From assembly GCA_027450165.1 (NCBI GenBank), contig DAIDKE010000001.1, positions 258,373-322,372 on the forward strand: 64,000 bases of DNA, in the 5' to 3' direction. The notes below the pieces were generated by a model. That model made no database searches. It had not been told where the DNA came from and saw only the letters and a program-made list of their open reading frames with translations. This DNA comes from Candidatus Saccharimonadota bacterium (GTDB lineage: Bacteria > Patescibacteriota > Saccharimonadia > Saccharimonadales > Saccharimonadaceae). Position 1 is the first letter of the stretch, and the number at the start of each line of letters is the position of its first letter. Position numbers and translations under genes: made by a program. Below are positions 1 through 7,301 of this stretch, piece after piece.

Positions 1-1
1 G

Positions 2-886
2 AAGTCGCAGCACGGCTGGATGGTCGACCGGGTGTTTATCTATGACGAAGAAAATTTGGTTGGGGCTGCTCAGCTGTTAATTCGTCGCTTGCCGCAACCG
101 CTTAAGGCATTTGCCTATGTGCCGCGGGGGCCGATCATGGGCGAGGGCTGGCAGCCGGCTTATCTTGATGAATTGGCGGCCTATGTAAAGCGACACTTCA
201 AGGCCGTGGCGGTATCGGTTGAACCGGACAGTGAAGAATTTGAGATACCAAAGGGTTGGGTCGAGAGTCGTAATCGAATTTTGCCAGCTCGTACGGTTCT
301 ACTAGATCTGACTCAGAACGACAGCCAGCTGTTGGCCGATATGGCCAAGAAGACTCGTCAGTATATCCGTAAATCTTCGGCCGATGGGGTGGTGATTCGT
401 TCGGTTAAAACTAGGGAAGAGCTGGACCGCTGCTTAGATATTTACCGTGAAACAGCTGGTCGGGCGCAGTTTGCGCTGCATGACGAGCAGTATTACATTG
501 ACGTTTTTAACTCTTTGCAGGATCATTCACCAATTTTTGCGGCATATCATGACAACGAGCCGGTGGCCTTTTTGTGGCTGGCGATCAGCGAGCGAACAGC
601 TTACGAGCTGTACGGCGGTATGAGCGAGCTAGGTTCTGATCTGCGCGCCAATTACGCCCTGAAGTGGTACGCCATTCGCAAGATGAAAGAGTGGGGGCTG
701 GAGCGCTACGACTTTGGTGGTTTGATTAACGACGGCATTAACACCTTTAAATTGAGTTGGGCGGTGGGTGATACAAATTTGGCGGGAACGTTTGATAAGC
801 CGCTATCAAGTTTTTATTCGCTGTGGAGCAGGGGACTGCCGGGCGCCAAAAAATTCATGCAGCGTTTGCGGTCGCTTTTTAAGTAA
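2..886 (+). CDS. FemAB/FemX-like peptidoglycan peptidyltransferase (5' end cut by window)
   Basis: The reading frame is open to the window edge, with in-frame codons KSQHGW before the first ATG at position 20, so the gene almost certainly starts upstream. The protein resembles the FemAB family: GNAT-type enzymes that use aminoacyl-tRNA to add amino acids to the peptidoglycan stem or cross-bridge at the inner face of the membrane. Visible family features are the central AKKTRQYIRKS segment followed by the second acyltransferase-like half with ALHDEQYY, then YELYGGMSE and the late YDFGG motif. The substrate amino acid cannot be read from the sequence. It is convergent with tsaD, with the palindromic element at 896-1165 lying between them. 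Confidence 0.85.
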   Translation, partial: KSQHGWMVDRVFIYDEENLVGAAQLLIRRLPQPLKAFAYVPRGPIMGEGWQPAYLDELAAYVKRHFKAVAVSVEPDSEEFEIPKGWVESRNRILPARTVLLDLTQNDSQLLADMAKKTRQYIRKSSADGVVIRSVKTREELDRCLDIYRETAGRAQFALHDEQYYIDVFNSLQDHSPIFAAYHDNEPVAFLWLAISERTAYELYGGMSELGSDLRANYALKWYAIRKMKEWGLERYDFGGLINDGINTFKLSWAVGDTNLAGTFDKPLSSFYSLWSRGLPGAKKFMQRLRSLFK

Positions 887-895
887 TTCTTTCAT

Positions 896-1165
896 CCTGG
901 CCGGCGTAACTTCTCTCCAAGGGTACGCTTTTTGATATGACTTCCACAGGAAGTCGATATCAAGCGCTCGGCTGAAATCCGTGGGTACAGCCACGGATTT
1001 CACAGCCCCTTGTCGAAAAGTTACGCCAGCCAGGACCCAAGCTTACCCAAGCAAGGGATTGTAAAATCGGTTGTTATAACCGATTTTAGCCAAACGCTTA
1101 AATAGACCTCCGATGGAGGTCTATTTAAAAAGTGTGCCCTTGCGCGGGTGAGCTTGGGTCCTGGC
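896..1165. repeat. Composite palindromic element: two tandem three-way-junction folds
   Basis: The 285-bp gap between femX and tsaD is almost entirely inverted repeats. Unit 1 is closed by a 17-bp arm, 896-912 (CCTGGCCGGCGTAACTT) with 1018-1034, with one mismatch. It has an inner CAAGGG/CCCTTG helix (918-923/1007-1012) and two hairpins, about 927-967 and 970-1006. Unit 2 is closed by 1029-1048 with 1146-1165 (20 bp, one G-T), again with an inner CAAGGG/CCCTTG helix (1052-1057/1137-1142) and two hairpins, about 1061-1089 and 1099-1127. The two outer arms share 1029-1034, so they cannot both form completely. No U-tracts flank it. It could be a structured RNA, a cruciform or repetitive element, or an unusual bidirectional terminator. 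Confidence 0.75.
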
Positions 1166-1171
1166 GGTAAT

Positions 1172-2254
1172 CTATTTTGCCCAAGCAGTCTTAGTCATCG
1201 ATAAACTAGGGATAACTTCGACATCAAAGGGACTAGTTGGCTGCATTTTCTGAGCGTAGTAATAACCGAGTGTCGCGATCATGGCGGCGTTGTCGGTGCA
1301 GAGTGACATTGGGGCGTACTCGATTTTAATTGGTAAACGAGCTGATAGCTGACGGCGTAATTCGGCGCTAGCAGCCACACCGCCGGCGATCACAACCGAT
1401 GCTGGCGCGTAATCTTGAAAGGCTTTTTCGGCTTTATCTACCAGAGTCTCAACCGCAATATTCTGAAAACTGGCCGCGAAATCGGCCCGCTGGGCGTCAT
1501 TTAAACGGCCTGCTAGCTCGTGTGATGGAAAGTCTGTGTCGACGCCTACTTCAGCCTGAACGGCCCGCAGAACGGCCGTCTTGAGGCCAGAGAAGCTAAA
1601 ATCATAAGCACCTTGCATGTGGGCTTTTGGTAAATGATAGGCTTTAGGGTTGCCGTTTTCGGCGGCTTTAGCGATTGATGGTCCGCCCGGATAACTCAAG
1701 CCAAGGATCTTAGCAACCTTGTCGAAGGCTTCGCCGACGGCGTCATCTTGGGTCTGACCAAGTAACTCAAAGTTACCGTGATCGTGAAATAGAACAAGTT
1801 GTGAGTGACCGCCGCTGACAATTAAAGCGAGCATTGGAAATTTAGGCTGTTCGGATGGCAGTTGTAGGCTTAAACCATTGCGCTGCTCGGTAATAAAGTT
1901 GGCGTAAACGTGTCCTTCGACGTGATGAACAGGGTAGAGCGGCTTGTTTTTGGTCAAAGCCAGAGTGCGGGCGGCCAGCGTGCCAACCAGCAGGGAACCG
2001 ATCAGTCCAGGCGCGTAGGTGACGGCGATGGCATCGATATCATCCCAGGTGAGGCTGGCATCGGTTAGGGCGCGGTCAATGACGGGGTTAATCATTTCGA
2101 TATGGCTGCGTGCGGCGACCTCTGGCACTACGCCACCGTAAACGGTATGAATATCGATTTGTGAGTGGACGACATTACTTAAAAGGACGCGGCCGTCTTC
2201 GACCACGCTGGCGGCTGTTTCGTCGCAACTGCTTTCGATTCCCAAAATTTTCAT
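1172..2254 (-). CDS. tsaD: tRNA N6-adenosine threonylcarbamoyltransferase TsaD
   Basis: TsaD transfers the threonylcarbamoyl group from TC-AMP to A37 of ANN-decoding tRNAs (t6A), working with TsaB and TsaE in the cytoplasm. The 360-residue protein starts with the family signature MKILGIESSCDETA. It has the metal-binding HVEGH motif at residues 111-115, the SGGHSQL motif and a C-terminal ASK-fold glycine motif (VIAGGVAAS). Length is normal for the family. The start ATG has no Shine-Dalgarno. A perfect TATAAT on the minus strand (2262-2267) ends 7 nt before it, so the mRNA is probably leaderless. No tsaB, tsaE or rimI neighbours are in the window. Confidence 0.97.
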   Translation of the reverse strand: MKILGIESSCDETAASVVEDGRVLLSNVVHSQIDIHTVYGGVVPEVAARSHIEMINPVIDRALTDASLTWDDIDAIAVTYAPGLIGSLLVGTLAARTLALTKNKPLYPVHHVEGHVYANFITEQRNGLSLQLPSEQPKFPMLALIVSGGHSQLVLFHDHGNFELLGQTQDDAVGEAFDKVAKILGLSYPGGPSIAKAAENGNPKAYHLPKAHMQGAYDFSFSGLKTAVLRAVQAEVGVDTDFPSHELAGRLNDAQRADFAASFQNIAVETLVDKAEKAFQDYAPASVVIAGGVAASAELRRQLSARLPIKIEYAPMSLCTDNAAMIATLGYYYAQKMQPTSPFDVEVIPSLSMTKTAWAK

Positions 2255-2261
2255 TACGGTA

Positions 2262-2267
2262 ATTATA
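2262..2267 (-). promoter_or_regulatory. -10 box for tsaD, leaderless geometry
   Basis: TATAAT on the minus strand with a 7-nt spacer to the ATG at 2254. The expected transcription start falls at or next to the start codon. There is no SD. Confidence 0.6.
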
Positions 2268-2377
2268 GCGTTTTTTGACCGATAAGTCCATTGTTAACAG
2301 ATGTAGATTTATAATACTTGCATTATACTTAAATAAAGCTTAAACTAAATATCAAACCAACTAGACAAGGATTAGCC

Positions 2378-5116
2378 ATGACCAAATTCGGTAAGGTGTG
2401 TTTAATCTTGGGGTTAATGGCGGCTGCGACAATTTTTAATATTTGTATAAATCCGGCTACGGCGGGCGCGGCTGATGGTTATTGGTCGACAGCGCCGCCC
2501 AAATTTTTGTCTTTTATACCCGATCAAACTTTGCCAAATTGTAATGGCACTTTGCTGCAGGCTAGTGTTGATGGGGTGGGCGATGGCCTACCAATCTGTC
2601 TGGTTGATACACAGCCGACAAGTGGTCTGCGCTGGGGATATTATCTGAATTATGGTCTGCCACAGCCGGTCATTAGTTTTAATTACGAGGCAAAATTTTA
2701 CGCAATCACCGGCTTGTCATATGTTCCGAGGGCGACGGACTATGTCGCCGCAAGCGATAGCCTGTTTGTGGGTAATGCTAACACGAGTGGTCGTCTTACA
2801 ATTTATGAACATGTGACTCGGCGCTTAAAACGACGTACTAATCTGGCGCAAACTTATTTTGAATTTGACGGTTCGGCACCGGAATACGTCAGTGCGATGG
2901 CGGTGGTCGGTGATATCGGGGTGTCTAATAACGGACGTTATGTTGTGTTTGAGATGCGTGAAAGCGGTTTTGCGCTGCTGGACCGTAAGGCTATGACGAT
3001 AAAACAAATTTCAACTCAAGCCGTTCATTATGGCTGGGGGAGTGATCCGGCGGTAGAGCTAGCCGTTTCGGATGATGGAGGGTTGGTGGTCGAAGCTGGT
3101 TTAAACACACCATTTAATGTGTGGGCGGTTAGTGAGAGCTGTGGAATGCCGATTGAACCGGGTGGTGTTGCGCCGCCGGTGAATGCGAATTGTCCGAATG
3201 TCAACTTGCCGTATGCTGATTTTTTGACGACCGCCAGCGTATTTTACGCGCCAGTTTTTAATGACAGTAATACGATCCTAAGGTTTTATTTGCGTGGCTA
3301 CGATGGCCGCAGCGGTTACGTAACCCTTGCGTCGGCCGGTTCAAGCAATAAGATGGCTTATTTGGCGCTCGGTGACTCGTATACCAGTGGCGAAGGCGAG
3401 CTTGACAATAAATTTTACAAGTCAGGCACCGACTCGGAGTTTGAAAAGTGTCATTTGAGCCTAAGGTCGTACCCGTTTTTATATGGTCAAAATTTAGGTT
3501 TGCCGGGCGTGGGCGTAAATAGCGTGGCCTGTTCGGGTGCGCGGACTACCGATATTTTGGGCTCCAATGATGACTACTGGGGTCAGGGTAAGCGCCTGGG
3601 CAGTGGTGGTTTAAATCTAACGAATGATGATCGACTGTCTTACCAAGCGCAGGCGTTGGATGATTTTACTCCGGGTAGAGTGCGCCAATTGTCTTTTGTC
3701 GCAAAATATACGCCAAATTTGGTGACGGTGGGGATTGGCGGCAATGACTCGGGGCTGTTCGGCAAACTGGCGGCCTGCGCTATGCCGGGCGAGTGCGAGT
3801 GGGTGAGTGACAAAGGCAAGGCTCAGACTTACCAAGAAATTAACAGTCTTGAGCCAAAACTTGTTGATACTTACCAAAAAATTAAGCAAGCCTCACCGTC
3901 CAGTCGGGTTTTTGCTGTCAATTACCCACAAGTGATTAATCCCGAGGGGCACTGTGACGCCCTAACCTCGGCTATGTTTAACGCCAATGAACGACGGCTG
4001 ATTAACGAAAGTATTGCGCACATCAATGACGTGATCGATTGGGCGGCTACTAAGGCTGGCGTGGGTGTCTTTGATATCGAAGCCAGCTTTGTGGGCCACA
4101 GACTATGCGATGATAGTAGTCAACTGGCGGTTAGTAGCTTGCGTATTGGCAATGACTTTGGGCCGGGCGACAGCAAATTACTACACTTGCTTGGCAACGA
4201 GACATTCCATCCGACGCCTTACGGTCAGCAGTTAGTAGCGGCTGCGCTTTATGCCCAGATGTCGCAGCTTGAACAAGCAACTTCGAACAAACCCAAGGAT
4301 AATCAGTCAGCAGCTGACAGTGATTATTGGCCACAGGGCATAACTTACCCGCAGTCTAGAAATGTTGAATTAACCACAACACCACAAATAGAAAGCCTTA
4401 ATATGTCATTTGGGGTTCAGCTGCCGGCCAATTCGCTAGCACCCGCATCTGAGGCTAGTGTTACGATTGACGACTCGGCGTCGCTAAGTGCGCCGGCAAA
4501 TCAGGATGGAGCTTTTGCGGTCGACCTAGCTTTGCCGGACAATTTTAGTGAAGGTGTTCATACGGTTCACATTGAGGGCGAGTCGCCGAGTGGCGACCGA
4601 ATAGATAATTACGAGATGGTTAGCTATAATCCACCGAACGAGTCTGACGATAATGCGGTTAACGATATTGGCGACGGTGATAATGTTGATCAAAATAAGT
4701 CGGACGACAACAATCAAAGCAGCGACACGACGGACAAAGGATCAACTGACGACCAGCGGACCATAGAAGTTAATCCGGCACCGCCCAGTGGCGGGTACAA
4801 TCAATTCGTCAGTATCTTACCTTGGGGTTGGCGTATGCGAATTGATGCCCTACGGCCTGCAGCACTATCGGGGCGTGACGTCCTGCCAGATGATTCGCCT
4901 AGCTTTGTGACCGATGGCCAAAAAAACATAAAATCGGCCGGCGCTAAACCGGTCTCAGCAAAATCAAGTCAAGCCGTACTTGGCTGGAGTACATCTCGAG
5001 CGATAACCTGGCGCAGCTGGCTGTTCGGACCAATCTATTGGTATATGCCGTTTTGGCTGGCGTCGTCTGATCAACCAGGTATAATGAGTCCATGGCTAAT
5101 TTTCGCTCACTTGTAA
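2378..5116 (+). CDS. Large secreted SGNH/GDSL-family hydrolase
   Basis: The protein has 912 residues. It begins with a signal peptide or membrane anchor (about residues 1-32, hydrophobic core LILGLMAAATIF, then ATAGAADG), so it acts outside the cytoplasm. Residues about 40-325 look beta-rich and repeat-like and may be a propeller. The SGNH hydrolase domain follows: block I GDSYTSGE near residue 332, VACSGARTTD, block III GIGGNDSG near 454, and a C-terminal FHPTPYG (His about 611), giving a plausible Ser-His catalytic pair. A beta domain and an Asp/Asn-rich linker (about 750-790) follow, then a hydrophobic C-terminus. The substrate (lipid, acetylated sugar or peptidoglycan O-acetyl) is unknown. 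SD AAGGA lies before the ATG. The 3' end overlaps the next gene by 25 bp. Confidence 0.8.
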   Translation: MTKFGKVCLILGLMAAATIFNICINPATAGAADGYWSTAPPKFLSFIPDQTLPNCNGTLLQASVDGVGDGLPICLVDTQPTSGLRWGYYLNYGLPQPVISFNYEAKFYAITGLSYVPRATDYVAASDSLFVGNANTSGRLTIYEHVTRRLKRRTNLAQTYFEFDGSAPEYVSAMAVVGDIGVSNNGRYVVFEMRESGFALLDRKAMTIKQISTQAVHYGWGSDPAVELAVSDDGGLVVEAGLNTPFNVWAVSESCGMPIEPGGVAPPVNANCPNVNLPYADFLTTASVFYAPVFNDSNTILRFYLRGYDGRSGYVTLASAGSSNKMAYLALGDSYTSGEGELDNKFYKSGTDSEFEKCHLSLRSYPFLYGQNLGLPGVGVNSVACSGARTTDILGSNDDYWGQGKRLGSGGLNLTNDDRLSYQAQALDDFTPGRVRQLSFVAKYTPNLVTVGIGGNDSGLFGKLAACAMPGECEWVSDKGKAQTYQEINSLEPKLVDTYQKIKQASPSSRVFAVNYPQVINPEGHCDALTSAMFNANERRLINESIAHINDVIDWAATKAGVGVFDIEASFVGHRLCDDSSQLAVSSLRIGNDFGPGDSKLLHLLGNETFHPTPYGQQLVAAALYAQMSQLEQATSNKPKDNQSAADSDYWPQGITYPQSRNVELTTTPQIESLNMSFGVQLPANSLAPASEASVTIDDSASLSAPANQDGAFAVDLALPDNFSEGVHTVHIEGESPSGDRIDNYEMVSYNPPNESDDNAVNDIGDGDNVDQNKSDDNNQSSDTTDKGSTDDQRTIEVNPAPPSGGYNQFVSILPWGWRMRIDALRPAALSGRDVLPDDSPSFVTDGQKNIKSAGAKPVSAKSSQAVLGWSTSRAITWRSWLFGPIYWYMPFWLASSDQPGIMSPWLIFAHL
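5080..5085 (+). promoter_or_regulatory. -10 box for the MurE-like gene, leaderless geometry
   Basis: Perfect TATAAT inside the 3' end of the hydrolase gene, followed by exactly 6 nt (gagtcc) and the ATG at 5092, placing +1 on the start codon. No SD is present. Confidence 0.6.
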
Positions 5117-6408
5117 AAAAATTTATTCCAACTAACTTATTTAAGAAAATTGAACCCTACGGGCATTTGGTCGAAGCGGTAGCGGCAAACGTGCGCTATG
5201 GTTTTCCGTCGCGAGGCATGCATATTATTGGCGTGACCGGAACGAACGGCAAAACCACTACCACCTCACTTATTCAGCGAATGTTGCATGAGGCTGGCTA
5301 TAAAGCTGCGCTCATGAGCACGGTTCAGTACGGCGTTGGCCTAGATATCACGCCCGAACCTCAGCATATGACAACAGCTAGTGCGCCGCTTTTACAGCGT
5401 CGGCTGCGTCAATTTAAGCGAGCTGGTGCCGAGTGGGTAGTGGTCGAGACGTCGAGCCACGCTTTGGCCCAGCACCGCATATGGGGGATTCCGTATGAAA
5501 TCGCCGTCATGACCAACATAACTGGCGACCACCTGGATTATCATGGTACTTTTGCTAACTACCTTGAGGCCAAGCGGCGACTGTTTGCGATAACCGCGCG
5601 CAATCATGGCCTTGGTATTATTAACGCTGATGATAAGAATGTTGATAAATTTACATCAACAACCACCAATAATATTACTTACGGTATCAAGCACGGTGAT
5701 TTGCGGGCGACCAAGTCGGATATGCAGGCCGATCATTCGACGTATGTGGCAAAAATTGGCAACGATCAATATAACATCACAGTTAATCTTCCTGGTGAAT
5801 TCAATATTTATAATAGTTTGGCGGCTGCGGCAACTGGCCGAGCTATTGGTTTAACAAAGTCGCAAATTGAAAAAGGAATTGCCGCGACCAAGAGTGTTGA
5901 GGGCCGCATGATGATGGTTGACGAAGGTCAGAAGTTTAGTGCTGTCGTTGACTACGCCAGCACGCCAGACGCTTTTGAACGCTTTTTTGAAGCAATCAAA
6001 CCATCAACCAAGGGTAAGCTAGTCGTGGTTTTTGGCTCTGCTGGCCGACGCGACGAGGCTAAGCGATCAGTCCAAGGCGAGATAGCCGCTAAATATGCCG
6101 ATGAGATTGTCGTGACCGAAGAAGATGACCGCGATATTGATGGAAACAAAATTATGGATGAGATTGCGGCTGGCGCTGAACGCGGCGGTAAGGTCAGGAA
6201 TAAAGATTTGTTTTTGATTTTAGACCGCGAAGAAGCGATCGGCTTTGCCTTAACCAGGGTTGCGAAAGCTGGTGACTTGGTAGCCTTTTTGGGCAAGGGC
6301 CACGAAAAAACTATTGAACGGGCCGACGGCGAATACCCGTGGAACGAGCCAGAGATAGTTCGCGAGGCTATTAAGAATCTATTATCAGAAAAGCCGAAGA
6401 AACGGTAA
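5092..6408 (+). CDS. MurE-like Mur ligase lacking the N-terminal uridine-binding domain
   Basis: This is a cytoplasmic ATP-dependent amide ligase of the Mur family, closest in motifs to MurE, which adds the third residue to UDP-MurNAc-Ala-Glu. The P-loop GVTGTNGKTTT is at residues 47-57. It is followed by the MurE-type ETSSHALAQHR, TNITGDHLDYHG and the C-terminal domain (DYASTPDAFERF, VFGSAGRRDEAKR). Classical MurE has about 100 residues before the P-loop that bind the UDP moiety; here there are only 46. At the amino-acid selectivity motif (DNPR in DAP-type MurE) the sequence reads EEDDRD. Donor and acceptor specificity are therefore uncertain, and a Mur-like ligase with a different substrate is possible. 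Confidence 0.8.
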   Translation: MANFRSLVKKFIPTNLFKKIEPYGHLVEAVAANVRYGFPSRGMHIIGVTGTNGKTTTTSLIQRMLHEAGYKAALMSTVQYGVGLDITPEPQHMTTASAPLLQRRLRQFKRAGAEWVVVETSSHALAQHRIWGIPYEIAVMTNITGDHLDYHGTFANYLEAKRRLFAITARNHGLGIINADDKNVDKFTSTTTNNITYGIKHGDLRATKSDMQADHSTYVAKIGNDQYNITVNLPGEFNIYNSLAAAATGRAIGLTKSQIEKGIAATKSVEGRMMMVDEGQKFSAVVDYASTPDAFERFFEAIKPSTKGKLVVVFGSAGRRDEAKRSVQGEIAAKYADEIVVTEEDDRDIDGNKIMDEIAAGAERGGKVRNKDLFLILDREEAIGFALTRVAKAGDLVAFLGKGHEKTIERADGEYPWNEPEIVREAIKNLLSEKPKKR

Positions 6409-6436
6409 TAGCGATAATCTTGTTGTAAATTGAAAT

Positions 6437-6496
6437 GCCCCGCATCCTGGTTGAGAGGATGCGGGGCGCCAGCGATACGCGGTGTTCATCGCTGGC
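6437..6496. terminator. Two adjacent GC-rich hairpins after the MurE-like gene
   Basis: The first stem is GCCCCGCATCC (6437-6447) with its complement at 6457-6467. It is immediately followed by GCCAGCGAT (6468-6476) pairing with 6488-6496. They lie between the ends of the convergent MurE-like gene and the 6529-6852 gene. They probably act as a 3'-end or termination structure, although no strong U-tract follows on either strand. Confidence 0.55.
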
Positions 6497-6528
6497 CCTC
6501 CGGTCTTGCGACGCGGAAGTATGTGACG

Positions 6529-6852
6529 TCACACCATCGACTCGTACGAGACGTAGACCTTGTCGTCGACGACAGTGACCGAGATGTAGCCATGCTCGCT
6601 GTTGGAGAGAAATAGCTCGATCGGCAAGCCTTGGTCATCAAGCCCTATCTGGGCCTTTGCAAAGCTCGCCACGATCAGAGCTTCTCGTGTCGTTGAACCG
6701 CCTTCGGCGATTGCGGCGTTGGGCGGTAGCTCGATTCCAAGCAGCAGGCTGCCGAGTTCGTGCTGACGCTCCATGGCGTAGTCCTGGAAGGCTCGCGCCG
6801 ATGCGAGTGGCTTTGCGCCGATGCTCTTTACCAGGCATTTTACGGTTGCCAT
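6529..6852 (-). CDS. Small GC-rich hypothetical protein
   Basis: The 107-residue soluble protein (MATVKCLVKSIGAKPLAS...) has no membrane segment and no motif I recognise. It looks alpha/beta, ending in beta-strand-like GYISVTVVDDKVYVSYESMV. Codon use (ATC, CTC, GTC, CGT/CGC, GCC) is more GC-rich than in the flanking murE and groES genes, and antisense frames are open. This resembles the membrane-protein cassettes at 45, 56 and 57 kb. It is monocistronic: on the minus strand a TATAAT about 45 nt upstream (complement near 6895-6900), SD AGGTGG directly before the ATG, and two GC hairpins downstream. No function is assigned. Confidence 0.6.
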   Translation of the reverse strand: MATVKCLVKSIGAKPLASARAFQDYAMERQHELGSLLLGIELPPNAAIAEGGSTTREALIVASFAKAQIGLDDQGLPIELFLSNSEHGYISVTVVDDKVYVSYESMV

Positions 6853-6955
6853 GATCCACCTGACTGTCGTAGTTTGGATGAACCAATCACTATTATTATA
6901 TCAATTTGATGTTGTAATGAGCAGCTTGCTAAAACAAAAATTGTGCATTGTCAAT

Positions 6956-6982
6956 TTAGCACTCTGGGCTTGCAAGTGCCAA
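6956..6982 (+). promoter_or_regulatory. CIRCE operator (HrcA binding site)
   Basis: TTAGCACTC (6956-6964), 9-nt spacer, AAGTGCCAA (6974-6982). This matches TTAGCACTC-N9-GAGTGCTAA with two mismatches in the right arm. It overlaps the -35 box of the groES promoter, so HrcA binding should block transcription until heat stress. Confidence 0.88.
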
Positions 6983-6998
6983 AATTTTTCTTTACAAT
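6970..6998 (+). promoter_or_regulatory. groES-groEL promoter
   Basis: -35 TTGCAA (6970-6975), 17-bp spacer, -10 TACAAT (6993-6998). The start is expected near 7005, giving a leader of about 24 nt with SD AAGGAGG before groES. Confidence 0.75.
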
Positions 6999-7028
6999 TA
7001 AGACTGTTAAAAACAAGGAGGAAAAGCG

Positions 7029-7292
7029 ATGGCTACACCAATTAAACCTCTGGCTGACCGGGTCGTGGCTGTGCGCGAAAAAGCGCAAGCAAAAACCGCC
7101 AGCGGACTTTACCTGCCAGACAATGCCAAAGAAAAACCAGTTGTTGCCAAGATTGAGGCAATTGGACCAGATGTCAAGCAACTTAAGATTGGCGATAAAA
7201 TTATTTACAAAGAATACTCGACAACCGAACTAAAAGTTGATGACAGCGAATACTTAATCGTAAAGGAAGAGGATGTCCTTGCGACACTTTAG
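7029..7292 (+). CDS. groES: Co-chaperonin GroES
   Basis: This is the 10-kDa lid of the GroEL chaperonin, a cytoplasmic heptamer that caps the folding chamber. The 87-residue protein has the family layout: IKPLADRVVAVREKA at the N-terminus, the mobile loop region KTASGLYLPDNAKEKP that contacts GroEL, and a C-terminal YLIVKEEDVLATL. SD AAGGAGG lies 7 nt before the ATG. It is the first gene of the CIRCE-controlled groES-groEL operon. Its stop codon TAG overlaps the AGGAG ribosome-binding site of groEL. Confidence 0.97.
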   Translation: MATPIKPLADRVVAVREKAQAKTASGLYLPDNAKEKPVVAKIEAIGPDVKQLKIGDKIIYKEYSTTELKVDDSEYLIVKEEDVLATL

Positions 7293-7301
7293 GAGTTTTT
7301 A

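Noticed and set aside
806-1003. 65-residue minus-strand frame at the end of femX
   Set aside because: It is formed largely by the palindromic element and the antisense of femX, lacks an SD and resembles nothing known.
896-1165. tmRNA, RNase P RNA or 6S RNA
   Set aside because: None of the signature sequences of these RNAs (for example the tmRNA tRNA-like ends with CCA or the RNase P GAGGAAAGUC core) is present.
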